From: an uncultured Gammaproteobacteria bacterium
GTDB lineage: Bacteria; Pseudomonadota; Gammaproteobacteria; SZUA-152
DNA length: 33,391 bases
Reading direction: 5' to 3'
Assembly: GCA_913009875.1 (NCBI GenBank)
Contig: CAJVYS010000026.1
Span: forward strand, 1 to 33,391
Within the stretch, counting starts at the first letter, position 1, and each line of letters opens with the position of its first letter. The notes beneath the pieces are model-generated. The model saw only the letters and a list, made by a program, of their open reading frames with translations. It made no database searches and was not told the origin of the DNA. Below, piece after piece: positions 17,779-26,017 of this stretch. The translations under genes and the position numbers were made by a program.

Positions 17779-19196
17779 GGCTCCTCAGCAGAATCTGTGG
17801 GTAGACTTAGGCTCGGGTAAAGCGCCAAGTGTATGATATAAAGCGATTTCTGCGCCATGATAGGTTCGGAAACCAAAGGATTTTCTGGTGGTCAGTTTTG
17901 CCCTGGTGTTGAAGCCCTCTACAACGCCACTGGACAACCGCCCTTTTGCTCGAAACCAGTTGAGCAATAACTCCCTATGCTTGCGAAGCATCTTGGCGAC
18001 TTTCTTCATCGGTTCAATTTTTGATCGCATTGTTTTCGTACACCACTTATCCATAAACTGACCTGCCCAGTGGGGGGATATATAGCTCCAGAAGAACTGA
18101 AACTCCTCTTTCAGAAGGTAGGCTCTCATCGACTTAAGATTGTATTGGAGAAGCTCGGCTAACTTTATTTCCTGCTTCTCTGTCAGGTTCTCCGGGCGTT
18201 TGAGTAATAACCATCGACTCTTGGTGAGTATGGCTTCGTAGCCTTTGGCGTTCAACTCTCTAACCTCGCTTGCTCGCACTTCATTAAGTGCTTTACCGAA
18301 ATGCACCATAATATGAAAACGGTCAAGTACATGTATGGCATGGCCTGCTTTTTTGGCAATGACCTTTAGATAGGGTTTCCACATATCCGTGCATATGTAC
18401 TTTAGTTTTTGGCTACGCTCAGCGCCAAACCATCGGAAAAACCCCAGCAGAGTTTTGACTTTCCGCTTCTTGCCAATCCACAGCAGTCGTTTGCAATGCG
18501 TGTCGATTTGATAGACCAGTGTTAGATATTTATGGCCTTTTTTCCAGGCAATTTCATCAATTCCTATGGATTGCACGTCACTGAGGTCTTGGTGGGCACG
18601 TCCCCACTCAACCGCCATCTCTACAGAACGAAAGACACTGTCCCAGGAGCTGCGAAAAACAACTGCTACCTCTTTCCAGGAAAGTCGTTTGGCCCAGCTC
18701 GCCAGAAACCAGCCATAGGCCTTTGTCAGGGGCCGCTTGCCCAATGCCCATGGCATGAACTCCACGCGGACACCACAATCATGACAATTCACTCGACGTG
18801 GTGCATACACCAGAAATACCTTGATGCCCCACAGCGGGACAAACTCAAAACGTCGTCTTGGGAGTCGATCATAACCAGCCCCCGGACGGCGGCAGTTAGA
18901 ACAGACTGGGCGACTGTTAGCTCGCTCTACCACATCAATCTCTAGCTCAGGTGCTTCGGCACTTCCTAGCCAGCGCACCTGCTTGTAGACAAATGACTTG
19001 AACTTCTGAACCCGATTAAGGATAGTCTTGATCTGCATCCCGCCCTCCCTCCCGCCTTTGAGTGATGGTTGTCCAGTAACTCCATCTTCTCAAAGACTGG
19101 GTGGGATGCTCTACTTAATTCGTCATATCGGTGCTGATATCCTCAAGAAATCTGTACTACTGGCCCACATTGACCCACAGATTCTGCTGAGGAGCC
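17779..19196. mobile_element. ISL3-family insertion sequence, intact
   Basis: A perfect 23-bp terminal inverted repeat (17779-17801 with 19174-19196) begins GGCTCCTCAGCAGAATCTGT, fitting the GGCTC ends of ISL3 elements. The 1418-bp element holds one full transposase on the minus strand. The 8-bp flanks (CATTTTTA on the left, AAAAGTTA on the right) do not match as a target duplication. Identical ends and an open reading frame suggest recent activity. Confidence 0.93.
17785..19038 (-). CDS. ISL3-family transposase
   Basis: A DDE transposase of 417 residues, full length for the family. An N-terminal zinc ribbon (CSNCRRPG near 46 and CHDCG near 84) is followed by the helix-turn-helix-like linker with GWFLASWAKRLSWKEVA. 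The DDE core shows SIGIDEIAWKKGHKY (first Asp), YICTDMWKPYLKVI (second Asp), VLDRFHIMVHFGKALNEVR, and VEGFNTRAKLTTRKSFGFR with the catalytic Glu. The stop codon lies inside the left terminal repeat. The gene is oriented against the interrupted host gene. Confidence 0.95.
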   Translation of the reverse strand: MQIKTILNRVQKFKSFVYKQVRWLGSAEAPELEIDVVERANSRPVCSNCRRPGAGYDRLPRRRFEFVPLWGIKVFLVYAPRRVNCHDCGVRVEFMPWALGKRPLTKAYGWFLASWAKRLSWKEVAVVFRSSWDSVFRSVEMAVEWGRAHQDLSDVQSIGIDEIAWKKGHKYLTLVYQIDTHCKRLLWIGKKRKVKTLLGFFRWFGAERSQKLKYICTDMWKPYLKVIAKKAGHAIHVLDRFHIMVHFGKALNEVRASEVRELNAKGYEAILTKSRWLLLKRPENLTEKQEIKLAELLQYNLKSMRAYLLKEEFQFFWSYISPHWAGQFMDKWCTKTMRSKIEPMKKVAKMLRKHRELLLNWFRAKGRLSSGVVEGFNTRAKLTTRKSFGFRTYHGAEIALYHTLGALPEPKSTHRFC

Positions 19197-19306
19197 AAAA
19201 GTTAATGAATATGTACGAGAAGGCTACACCAGTTTTTTACAACATAATTGGACAAAATGCATAACAAAATGCTCAAGAGAGATTTCGAGAACCCTTTCGT
19301 TTTTAC

Positions 19307-20803
19307 TCAGGATTGCCCTCCCCACCCCAGCTGCTTATGCACCGTTCGGGTAACAAAATCCGCCAGACGGTCGTAACTGAATGACTGAGCGATGGGTGTC
19401 GAGTCCAGGTCATCGTTGCCGTGCAGGCAGTCACGCAGCTGCGCGGCGGTGCGGAAGAAGCGGCAGTATGCGTCCCAGTACGGCGGCTCGGCAATGTGGC
19501 GGCAGTCGAACACTACCGGCACGCTACCGCAGGCGGCGGCTTCCACCAGTCGCTGGGAATTGACCTCGAAGGGATGACAGATGAAGGCGTAGCGGGCCGA
19601 ATTGTAGGCGCGCGCCACGGCCTCGCCGTGCGGCAGTTCACCGCGGAAGTGGGGGCGCACGAGCGGATCGTCCTGCCAGCCGCGGCCGTAGACTTCGACG
19701 GGGATGTCTGCCTCGCGGCACAGCCACTGCAGGGTGATATCGCGCACCGCATAGTGGAACAGATCCCAGTAAACCCGGTGGTAATCAAGGCCCCAGTGCC
19801 GGCTCAATGGCCGCAGGAAGGCCTCATCGACAGGCTCACCGGCCTCCATGCGTGCGACGATGTCTTGCAAGGCGCCGCTCTCGCTGGGGTTTTTCCGCAG
19901 CCGGGCACGATAGGAGGAACCGACGAAGACAATCTTGTTTTCCCGTTCTACGTCGTGGGTCGTATTGAAGATCTCTTTGTCGATGCAGAAATGTTGGCGC
20001 CGGATCTCAGGGCAGCCGCAGCGCTGCAGATAGTCATCGAAATTCCGTGTCAGGGAGAGCGTAATATCGCGTTCCCGCCAGGGCAGGGTAATGCCGCGGG
20101 TGATGGTGGACATGGGATCCTGCCACCAGGAAAAATAGAACACGCTGGGATGCAGGTACTGCGTATCCAGGGTGTTGATGTTGAAGATAACATGAGGATT
20201 GAAGGCCGCCTGGGCCTTGATATGCAGGTAGCCATCGAACAGCTGCATGTTGTTTTCCTCCAGGCACAAAAAGACCTCGTGACCCTGTTTTTCCAGGGCC
20301 CGGGCCAGCTGGCGGCTGCAGTGCTGCATCACGGTTGTCAGTCGGCTTGATTTGAGCAGGATGCGCAGTGGTGTGCTTCTGTCGAACTCAGGCCGCTGGT
20401 TTTTTAGCTGTTGGCGGATCCGGGCCGTGAGCATCTTTCGTTGCTGGATGATCTTCTGCAGTGCTTGTTCGAATACCCGGCCGATCTCGTTGATGAAATT
20501 GCCGGGTGTTCCGACTGGGAAGATGATCTGGTTCGGCAGTTGATAAGGCAGGTCGAGCAATCGGCTCTCGATCTGTTCAAAGGGCAGGCTGATCATGTTT
20601 TCCAGTGCGTCCGCCTGTGGTGGTCCATCGTAGAAGCAGACCTGCAGCGCGGTGATGCTGAGATGTGCCGTGGGAACCTGTCTGCGACGTGCGGCGGCCT
20701 GATAGGCCTGTTTATAATCGAAGAAATAGAGGTTGCTGTCGGGTTGGGTGACATCGGTGGTATGCGATGGCTGTGCGATCTCTGTGATGTGCTGGCACGG
20801 CAT
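19307..20803 (-). CDS. CgeB-like glycosyltransferase
   Basis: A probable GT-B glycosyltransferase of 498 residues. The N-terminal 150 residues are unusual and unrecognised. From about 150 a two-domain fold begins (TPLRILLKSSRLTTVMQHCSRQL) with KIVFVGSSY near 290. The C-terminal nucleotide-sugar site resembles the group-1-like CgeB/Glyco_trans_1_2 family: VYGRGW, then ARYAFICHPFEVNSQRLVEAAACG. The donor and acceptor are unknown. As last gene of the nonulosonic-acid cluster it may transfer that sugar or one joined to it, possibly onto flagellin as similar proteins in flagellar glycosylation loci do. ATG 20803 has AGGG 6 bases upstream; ATG 20809 has none. Confidence 0.8.
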   Translation of the reverse strand: MPCQHITEIAQPSHTTDVTQPDSNLYFFDYKQAYQAAARRRQVPTAHLSITALQVCFYDGPPQADALENMISLPFEQIESRLLDLPYQLPNQIIFPVGTPGNFINEIGRVFEQALQKIIQQRKMLTARIRQQLKNQRPEFDRSTPLRILLKSSRLTTVMQHCSRQLARALEKQGHEVFLCLEENNMQLFDGYLHIKAQAAFNPHVIFNINTLDTQYLHPSVFYFSWWQDPMSTITRGITLPWRERDITLSLTRNFDDYLQRCGCPEIRRQHFCIDKEIFNTTHDVERENKIVFVGSSYRARLRKNPSESGALQDIVARMEAGEPVDEAFLRPLSRHWGLDYHRVYWDLFHYAVRDITLQWLCREADIPVEVYGRGWQDDPLVRPHFRGELPHGEAVARAYNSARYAFICHPFEVNSQRLVEAAACGSVPVVFDCRHIAEPPYWDAYCRFFRTAAQLRDCLHGNDDLDSTPIAQSFSYDRLADFVTRTVHKQLGWGGQS

Positions 20804-20872
20804 GTTCATCCCTGTTTTTCTCGTCTTGTTTGGTTTCGCTGTCGGCGGCGAATGGTGAATAAATGATCGTTG

Positions 20873-21922
20873 TCAGGCCGGGAATTTCTCTTCGTAGTCT
20901 TCGTGGGCCTGCTGGAATTCCTGCATCTGGCCGATGTCGATCCAGTATTCGTGAATGGGAAAACTGCCCACGGGCATGCCCTGTTCGAGTATGCGATTGA
21001 CCAGATCCGGCATGTCCAGATAGCGGCCGTGCGGGATCAGCGCCAGGGCCTCCGGGTTGAGCATGTAGATGCCGGCATTGACGTGCACGCGGTGGCTGGG
21101 TTTTTCCAGCATGCCGGTGACTGTGTGGCCGTCCAGGTCCACCACCCCGTAGGGGATCTGGTGGGCGTATTCGCGCACGCAGAGGGTGGCCGCAGAGGCC
21201 TGTTTTTGGTGGAAACGCAGCAGGCGCACGAAGTCCACCTGGGTGAGCAGGTCGCCGTTCATGACGAAGAAGGGCGCGTCCGGCCGTTCCGGCAGCAGAC
21301 TGAGAGCGCCGGCGGTGCCCATGCGTTCCTTCTCTTCTACATAGGTGATCTCCACCCCCCACTGGCGGCCGTCGCCGAAGTGTTCACGGATCATCTCACC
21401 CTTGTAGTTGATGCACAGATAGAGACGATGAAAACCGTGGCTGGCGAAGTTCTCGACGATGGTTTCGAGAATGGGTTTGGAACCCACCTGCAACAGAGGC
21501 TTGGGGCGGGCCTGGGTCAGTGGCCGCAGGCGTGAGCCCAGGCCGCCGACCATCAGCACCACGGCGTTGTCGTGGCGGGGTTCCTGTGGGAGCTGAAAGC
21601 GGGTGAGGCCGACGATGCAGCCCTTGGCGTCGAGCAGGGGCAGGTGGCCGAGGCTGTGGCGTTGCATGGTGCGCTGCCAGAGCAGTTCGTCTTCGCTGAC
21701 CAGGCCGGTGACGGGGGTGTCGTTCATGAACTTTTCCACCGGCGTATCCAGGCCCTCGCCGCGCAGCAGGGCGCGGCGGATGTCGCCGTCGGTGACGGTG
21801 CCGCACAGGTGGCAGCCGTCGTCCACCACCAGGGCGATCTGCATGCGGCCGCGGTCGATGACCTCGAGCACCGCCTTCATGGGGGTGGTGGAGGGTACGG
21901 CAATGGGTTTCCAGTCGTTCAC
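20873..21922 (-). CDS. CBS-domain sugar-1-phosphate nucleotidyltransferase (PtmE-like)
   Basis: The 349 residues comprise an N-terminal CBS pair (about 1-115; VTDGDIRRALLRG) and a nucleotidyltransferase domain (about 120-345) with the signature GGLGSRLRPLT (126-136) and K141. This domain order is that of Campylobacter PtmE, a glucosamine-1-phosphate guanylyltransferase in the GDP-linked legionaminic-acid pathway. Substrate choice cannot be read from sequence, and similar proteins occur in other polysaccharide loci. The start is a GTG at 21922 with no clear ribosome binding site, chosen because the CBS domain begins there. It is separated from neuA by a palindromic repeat and from the glycosyltransferase by 69 bases. 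Confidence 0.82.
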   Translation of the reverse strand: MNDWKPIAVPSTTPMKAVLEVIDRGRMQIALVVDDGCHLCGTVTDGDIRRALLRGEGLDTPVEKFMNDTPVTGLVSEDELLWQRTMQRHSLGHLPLLDAKGCIVGLTRFQLPQEPRHDNAVVLMVGGLGSRLRPLTQARPKPLLQVGSKPILETIVENFASHGFHRLYLCINYKGEMIREHFGDGRQWGVEITYVEEKERMGTAGALSLLPERPDAPFFVMNGDLLTQVDFVRLLRFHQKQASAATLCVREYAHQIPYGVVDLDGHTVTGMLEKPSHRVHVNAGIYMLNPEALALIPHGRYLDMPDLVNRILEQGMPVGSFPIHEYWIDIGQMQEFQQAHEDYEEKFPA

Positions 21923-22060
21923 GGGTTGGTTATACCGGCGTCAATAGTTCGTTGGTGGTGGTGTTGTTGCGTCGTTTATTTAAAAACATGCAAGTTGAGT
22001 GCCATTGGGTGGTGGTGTGCTGTGAAGGGGGCTTGTTTGCCACAGAGGGCACGGCGTTTT

Positions 22061-22126
22061 GTAGGGTGGGCATTGCCCACCGTTTGCGCTGTGGTCAGAT
22101 TTCATGGTGGGCGGTGCCCAACCTAC
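22061..22126. repeat. Palindromic repeat, GTAGGGTGGGC family, overlapping neuA 3' end
   Basis: GTAGGGTGGGCATTGCCCAC (from 22061) pairs with a diverged copy ending CCCAACCTAC (22126). The neuA stop codon (22123-22125, complement of CTA) lies inside the right arm. A lone CACAGAGGGCAC arm lies just left (22040-22054). Confidence 0.85.
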
Positions 22127-22836
22127 TTGATGGCCCGCCAGCTCAGGCCTTGCAGGGCCTCGGCCATGGCCCAGTCGGTGGCGTCGTCGATGTCGAGGCT
22201 GGCGATGGTGTCCATGGGCAGGGGGGCGGTGGCGGGCGGAAAGAAGTTGCCACCAGCGCGTAGCACGGCGCTGCGTACCAGATAGAGGGCACCGTTGGGG
22301 GTGAGCAGGCCGGGGCTGTCCTGGCGGCGGGTGATGCCGTCGTCGCCCAGCGGTTGCAGTCGGCCCCGGGCGTCGGGTAGAAACAGGCTGCCGGGGCTGC
22401 GGTGCAGGGCCTTGACGCCGATCACGGCGTCCAGGCTGGGATCGTCGCGCAACATTTCCAAAGCCCGGTCGATGGCCGCCGGCGGGCGGAAGGGGGAGGT
22501 GGGTTGCAGCAGCAGCACCCAGGGCGGCTGTTCGTCGTGCTCGTCGGCCAGCCAGTCCAGGGCGTGCAGGACCACGTCCAGGGAAGAGGCCGTGTCGCCG
22601 GCCAGGGCCGCCGGGCGCAGGAAGGGAACCGTCAGGCCGCAGGCGCGGCCGGCATTGGCGATGCTTGTGTCGTCGGTACTGAGCAGGCAGCGGGCCTCGC
22701 GCAGGTGGCTCTGGCGCAGGGCCTCGGCGCTCCAGCCCAGCAGGGGCAGGCCGCCCAGTGGCTTGATGTTCTTGCCCGGCAGCCCTTTTGATCCGCCGCG
22801 GGCGGGGATCACCACCAGCACCTCGCGCGGGTTCAT
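22123..22836 (-). CDS. neuA: CMP-nonulosonic acid (N-acylneuraminate) cytidylyltransferase
   Basis: It activates a nine-carbon keto sugar acid with CTP to the CMP-sugar donor. The 237 residues have the family opening [17 protein letters not shown] (about 8-24), which binds CTP, and LLQPTSPFR near 109-117. Length and motifs suit NeuA/LegF/PseF without telling the sugar. The ATG at 22836 overlaps the neuD stop as ATGA, so the two are coupled. The stop codon falls inside a palindromic repeat, so the last residues may not be ancestral. Confidence 0.9.
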   Translation of the reverse strand: MNPREVLVVIPARGGSKGLPGKNIKPLGGLPLLGWSAEALRQSHLREARCLLSTDDTSIANAGRACGLTVPFLRPAALAGDTASSLDVVLHALDWLADEHDEQPPWVLLLQPTSPFRPPAAIDRALEMLRDDPSLDAVIGVKALHRSPGSLFLPDARGRLQPLGDDGITRRQDSPGLLTPNGALYLVRSAVLRAGGNFFPPATAPLPMDTIASLDIDDATDWAMAEALQGLSWRAIK

Positions 22837-23486
22837 CGGAGGTTCTCCCGCTTGATGCGGGCCGGTACCCCGGCCACCAGGGCGTGCGCCGGCACGTCGC
22901 GAATCACCACCGCGCCGGCGGCGATCACCGCGCCCGCACCGATGCGTACGCCCTGTTTCACCACTGCCCCGGCGCCTACGTGCACGCCCGCCTCCAGTCG
23001 GCAGTCGCCGCAGAGCACGGCGCCGCTGGCGATGTGGCAGTGGTCGCCGATCTCGCAGTGGTGTTCGACCACGGCGTGGCTGTTGATCAGCACGTTGTCG
23101 CCCAGGCGGGCCTCGCTGTTGATCAGGCAGCCGGCCAGCGCCTGCAGGCCCTCGCCGGTTTGGGCGCTGGGGCTGATGATGGCCGAGGGGTGGCGCACAG
23201 TGGCGAAGTGATAGCCGGCCTCGCGGAAGCGTTGGAAGATCTCGTCCCGCGCCGTGGTGCCGGTGGTGGAGCCGAGGCCGTTGACCAGCTGTACCGTGTC
23301 CGGGGCGTGTTGTTCGACGGTCTCATCATCGCCCAGATAAAGCAGGGCGGTGAGCAGGCCCGGTGCCGGTGGTCGCGGTGCGCACAGGCCGAGCAAGGAG
23401 GCGCCAGCTGTCTGCAGGGTTTCCGCCAGCACGGTCGCATGGCCGCCGGCGCCGAGTAGGATCAGGTGGGTGGATGGGGTTGTCAT
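22833..23486 (-). CDS. neuD: NeuD-like sugar O/N-acetyltransferase
   Basis: An acyl-CoA transferase of 217 residues. An N-terminal nucleotide-binding-like part ([18 protein letters not shown]) is followed by a left-handed beta-helix of hexapeptide repeats from about 105 to 205, ending [19 protein letters not shown] and the typical VAGVPARI close. Relatives acetylate sialic acid (NeuD), or the amino sugar precursor in legionaminic (LegH) and bacillosamine (PglD) synthesis. AAGGAGGT 5 bases before the ATG is the strongest ribosome binding site in the cluster and restarts translation after the repeat-filled gap from neuB. Confidence 0.85.
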   Translation of the reverse strand: MTTPSTHLILLGAGGHATVLAETLQTAGASLLGLCAPRPPAPGLLTALLYLGDDETVEQHAPDTVQLVNGLGSTTGTTARDEIFQRFREAGYHFATVRHPSAIISPSAQTGEGLQALAGCLINSEARLGDNVLINSHAVVEHHCEIGDHCHIASGAVLCGDCRLEAGVHVGAGAVVKQGVRIGAGAVIAAGAVVIRDVPAHALVAGVPARIKRENLR

Positions 23487-23537
23487 GGGGCTACCTCCTT
23501 CTCTAGGAGCGGCTCATCATGTCTATCATCAAGTTAA

Positions 23538-23616
23538 GTAGCCTGGGTTGAGCCTGCGAAACCCGGGAGTTTATTGCGCTGATTTCCCCGGGTTTCGCAG
23601 GCTCAACCCAGGCTAC
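23538..23616. repeat. Palindromic repeat, GTAGCCTGGGTTGAG family
   Basis: The 30-bp arms (23538-23567 and 23587-23616) are perfectly complementary, starting GTAGCCTGGGTTGAGCCTGC. A second copy with two mismatches is at 30776-30855. It lies between neuB and neuD within the operon. Confidence 0.92.
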
Positions 23617-23621
23617 TTGCT

Positions 23622-23685
23622 GTGGGAGTGGCTTTAGCCGCGAAGCATTTTTTGAATAACGCTTCGCGGCTGAAGCCGCTCCCAC
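23622..23685. repeat. Palindromic repeat, GTGGGAGCGGC family
   Basis: The arms 23622-23646 and 23661-23685 pair with two mismatches, starting GTGGGAGTGGCTTTAGCCGC. It begins 5 bases after the previous palindrome, so two families sit back to back in the 225-base neuB-neuD gap. It lies 26 bases beyond the neuB stop. Confidence 0.9.
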
Positions 23686-23711
23686 AATATAAGTTTTATA
23701 CACTTTTGGCT

Positions 23712-24833
23712 TCATGGCAGCTCTTCCTTGCCAATGGCCTCGTCGGCGGCATAGTCACGCCCCGCCGCCCGGCCCAACAGGGCCCAGTAGTGCAGGGGGG
23801 CGAGGCCGTCGCCCGGCCGCTTGGCGGTGAGGTTGTCCTTGCTGAAGGCCTCGCCGGTGCGGATGGGCTTCGCTGCCACCAGCGACTTGCGCGCGATGGC
23901 GCGGTTGTTCCGTTCGCTGTCCGCCACGCGTTTCTCGCCGTCGCCCAGGGCCTGTTCCACCTGGCGGATGCCTTCCACCATGGCCTGTAGTTCACTGGGC
24001 TCCAGCGAGGCGCGGTGGTCGGGGCCGGGCAGGTTGCGGTCCAGGGTGAAGTGTTTTTCGATCATGCGGGCGCCGCGCGCGGCGGCGGCGATGGCTATAT
24101 GGATGCCGGGAGTGTGGTCGGAGAAGCCCACGGGCAGGCCGAAGGTGTCGCGCAGGTGATCCATGGCGCGCAGGTTCACATCAATAAAGGGCGCCGGGTA
24201 TTCGCTGGTGCAGTGCAGCAGGGTGACGTTCCACGCCAGCAACTGGTAGCCGTCCATGCGCTCGAAGGCGGCGGCGAAGGCCGGCTCGGAGGGTGGTGTC
24301 TCTTCGTTGAGAGTGTCGTTGAGAGTGTCGTTGAGATAGCCGAAGGCCAGTACCCCCAGGGCCTGGCGGATCTCCTCCGGGGTCGCCATGCCGGTGGAGA
24401 GGATCAGCGGCCGGCCGCTGCGCGCGATCTGCAACAGCAGCGGGGCGTTGGTCAGCTCGCCGGAGCCCAGCTTGAGCCGGGGCAGGGCCATGTCCTCGAT
24501 GAGGAAGTGGGCGCTGTCGGCGTCGAAGGGCGAGGAGAGGAATTCGATGCCGCGTGCCCGGCAGTGTTCGCGCAGGCGAAAGTGGTCGTCATCGCCGAGC
24601 GCCAGACGTTGCAGCATGGCAAGCTGGGAATCGTCCTGGTGGGCCGTGTCGTTGCGCACCTGGTAGCCGGCGCGCGGCGCGTGGCGGCTGGCCAGGGCGG
24701 CGGGGCGGAAGGTCTGGAACTTGACCACGTCGGCGCCGGCCCCGGCGGCGGCGTCCACCAGTGCCAGGGCGCGCTCGATGTTGCCGTCGTGGTTGACGCC
24801 GGCCTCGGCGATGACGGTAATGCGTTCGTTCAT
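23712..24833 (-). CDS. neuB: N-acetylneuraminate/legionaminate synthase (NeuB family)
   Basis: It condenses phosphoenolpyruvate with an N-acetyl-mannosamine-type sugar to give the nine-carbon acid. The 373 residues comprise a TIM barrel and a C-terminal antifreeze-like SAF domain (about 310-373). Motifs: IAEAGVNHDG near the start, KFQTF, SSPFD, KLGSGE, ILSTGMATPEEI, LLHCTSEYP and SDHTPG. These suit NeuB and LegI alike. A 12-base tandem duplication adds NDTLNDTL near residues 166-176. The ATG at 24833 overlaps the neuC stop as ATGA; the three extra upstream codons from 24842 are unneeded. Confidence 0.93.
   Translation of the reverse strand: MNERITVIAEAGVNHDGNIERALALVDAAAGAGADVVKFQTFRPAALASRHAPRAGYQVRNDTAHQDDSQLAMLQRLALGDDDHFRLREHCRARGIEFLSSPFDADSAHFLIEDMALPRLKLGSGELTNAPLLLQIARSGRPLILSTGMATPEEIRQALGVLAFGYLNDTLNDTLNEETPPSEPAFAAAFERMDGYQLLAWNVTLLHCTSEYPAPFIDVNLRAMDHLRDTFGLPVGFSDHTPGIHIAIAAAARGARMIEKHFTLDRNLPGPDHRASLEPSELQAMVEGIRQVEQALGDGEKRVADSERNNRAIARKSLVAAKPIRTGEAFSKDNLTAKRPGDGLAPLHYWALLGRAAGRDYAADEAIGKEELP
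24305..24336. repeat. 12-bp tandem repeat inside neuB
   Basis: CGTTGAGAGTGT occurs twice in tandem plus a further 8 bases. The unit is a multiple of three, so the frame survives and the protein repeats NDTL. It is a slippage-prone site that could vary between strains. Confidence 0.85.
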
Positions 24834-25990
24834 GGGACGCATTCCTGATCGACGAAGCGTTTGTGGATCAGCGCCTGGCGCGACCACGGGCCACGCAGCA
24901 CGGCGAGGATGCGTTCGCTTGCGTGGCCGTCGCCGTAGGGATTTTCTACCTCCGCCATGTCCAGGCGATAAGCGGCGTGGATGGCCTCGACGATGGCGTC
25001 CGTCTCCGCCGGGCAGTTGATGACCGAGGCGGCGCGCGGCCGGCCGTCCTGGCGGCTGCCGATGTTCACCGTCGGCGTGCCCAGCGAGGGGGCTTCGTAG
25101 AGGCCGCTGGAGGAGTTGCCCACCACGGCGTCGGCCAGGGCCACCAGGCTGTAATAGCGCTGCTGGCCGAGGGAGGGGTGCAGGCAGGCGTTGTCGTGCG
25201 CGTCGGCGAATTCTTTGATGCGGGCATTGAGAGTGTCGCCGCCGGTGTCGCTGTTGGCGCCGGTGAAGATCAGTCCGGTGTCAGGGCCGAGGCGGTCGAG
25301 GGCGGTTAGCTGGGTATCGAGCTGATCCAGCGGGTCGGCATCGTCGAGGGTGGCGGGATGAAAGGTGATGGCCAGGTTGCGTGGGCGCAACGGGAATCCC
25401 AGCGACTGCGACAGCGCGTCCCGCGACAGCCGCGGCGTGGCCAGGATCTGCTCGATGCCGGGGCTGCCGCAGAGGTGCACGTCGGCCTCGCCCATCTGCC
25501 GTAGCCGTCGCGCGGCCTCGCTGTGGGTGGCGAAGTGCAGGTGGGACATCTTGCTGATGGCGTGGCGGATGGCGTCGTCGAAGGCGCCCTCGGTGATGTC
25601 GCCGCCGGCGATGTGGGCCACCGGCACGCGGGCGATGAGGGCGGCCTGTACCGCGGCGAGGATCTCGAAACGGTCGCCCAGCACCAGCAGCAGATCGGGG
25701 GCGAGGTCTTGCAGGACGTCGGCGAAGGCCGCCACGCCACGCCCCAGGGCGTGGGTCACGGCGCGGGCATCGTCACCGCGCTGCGCCAGATTGATACGGG
25801 CGTCGACAACAAAGCCCTGGCTCTCGATGGTGTCCACGGTGTGGCCGTGGGCCGGTGACAGGTGGCTGCCGGTGACGGCCAGTTGCAGTGCCAGCGTCTC
25901 GCTGTCGCGGATGCCGTCCAGCACCGGGCGCAGCAGGCCCCAGTCGGCGCGCGAGCCGGTGACGGCGCAGATGCGGCGTGGGGCATTCAT
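24830..25990 (-). CDS. neuC: UDP/GDP-N-acetylglucosamine-type 2-epimerase, hydrolysing (NeuC family)
   Basis: It converts a nucleotide-linked HexNAc to the free mannosamine-type sugar used by NeuB. The 386-residue GT-B-fold protein has GSRADWGLLRPVL near the start, the HIAGGDITEGAFDDAIRHA stretch, TFHPATL, and GNSSSGLYEAPSLGTPTVNIG near 275-300, all typical of NeuC/LegG. The substrate (UDP-GlcNAc for neuraminic acid, or a GDP-diacetamido sugar for legionaminic acid) cannot be told from sequence. The ATG at 25990 (MNAPRRICAVTGSR) is the family start; the frame is open upstream into the repeats. It is the first gene of the leftward cluster, diverging from hyfE across 315 bases of nested repeats. 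Confidence 0.9.
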   Translation of the reverse strand: MNAPRRICAVTGSRADWGLLRPVLDGIRDSETLALQLAVTGSHLSPAHGHTVDTIESQGFVVDARINLAQRGDDARAVTHALGRGVAAFADVLQDLAPDLLLVLGDRFEILAAVQAALIARVPVAHIAGGDITEGAFDDAIRHAISKMSHLHFATHSEAARRLRQMGEADVHLCGSPGIEQILATPRLSRDALSQSLGFPLRPRNLAITFHPATLDDADPLDQLDTQLTALDRLGPDTGLIFTGANSDTGGDTLNARIKEFADAHDNACLHPSLGQQRYYSLVALADAVVGNSSSGLYEAPSLGTPTVNIGSRQDGRPRAASVINCPAETDAIVEAIHAAYRLDMAEVENPYGDGHASERILAVLRGPWSRQALIHKRFVDQECVP

Positions 25991-26017
25991 GGCGTGCTGG
26001 GCCCGGTTGTGGACAGG

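Noticed and set aside
19204-19264. Short frame to the right of the ISL3 element (MNMYEKATPVFYNIIGQNA)
   Set aside because: It is only 19 residues, with no clear ribosome binding site and no continuity with the 5' stub across the IS.
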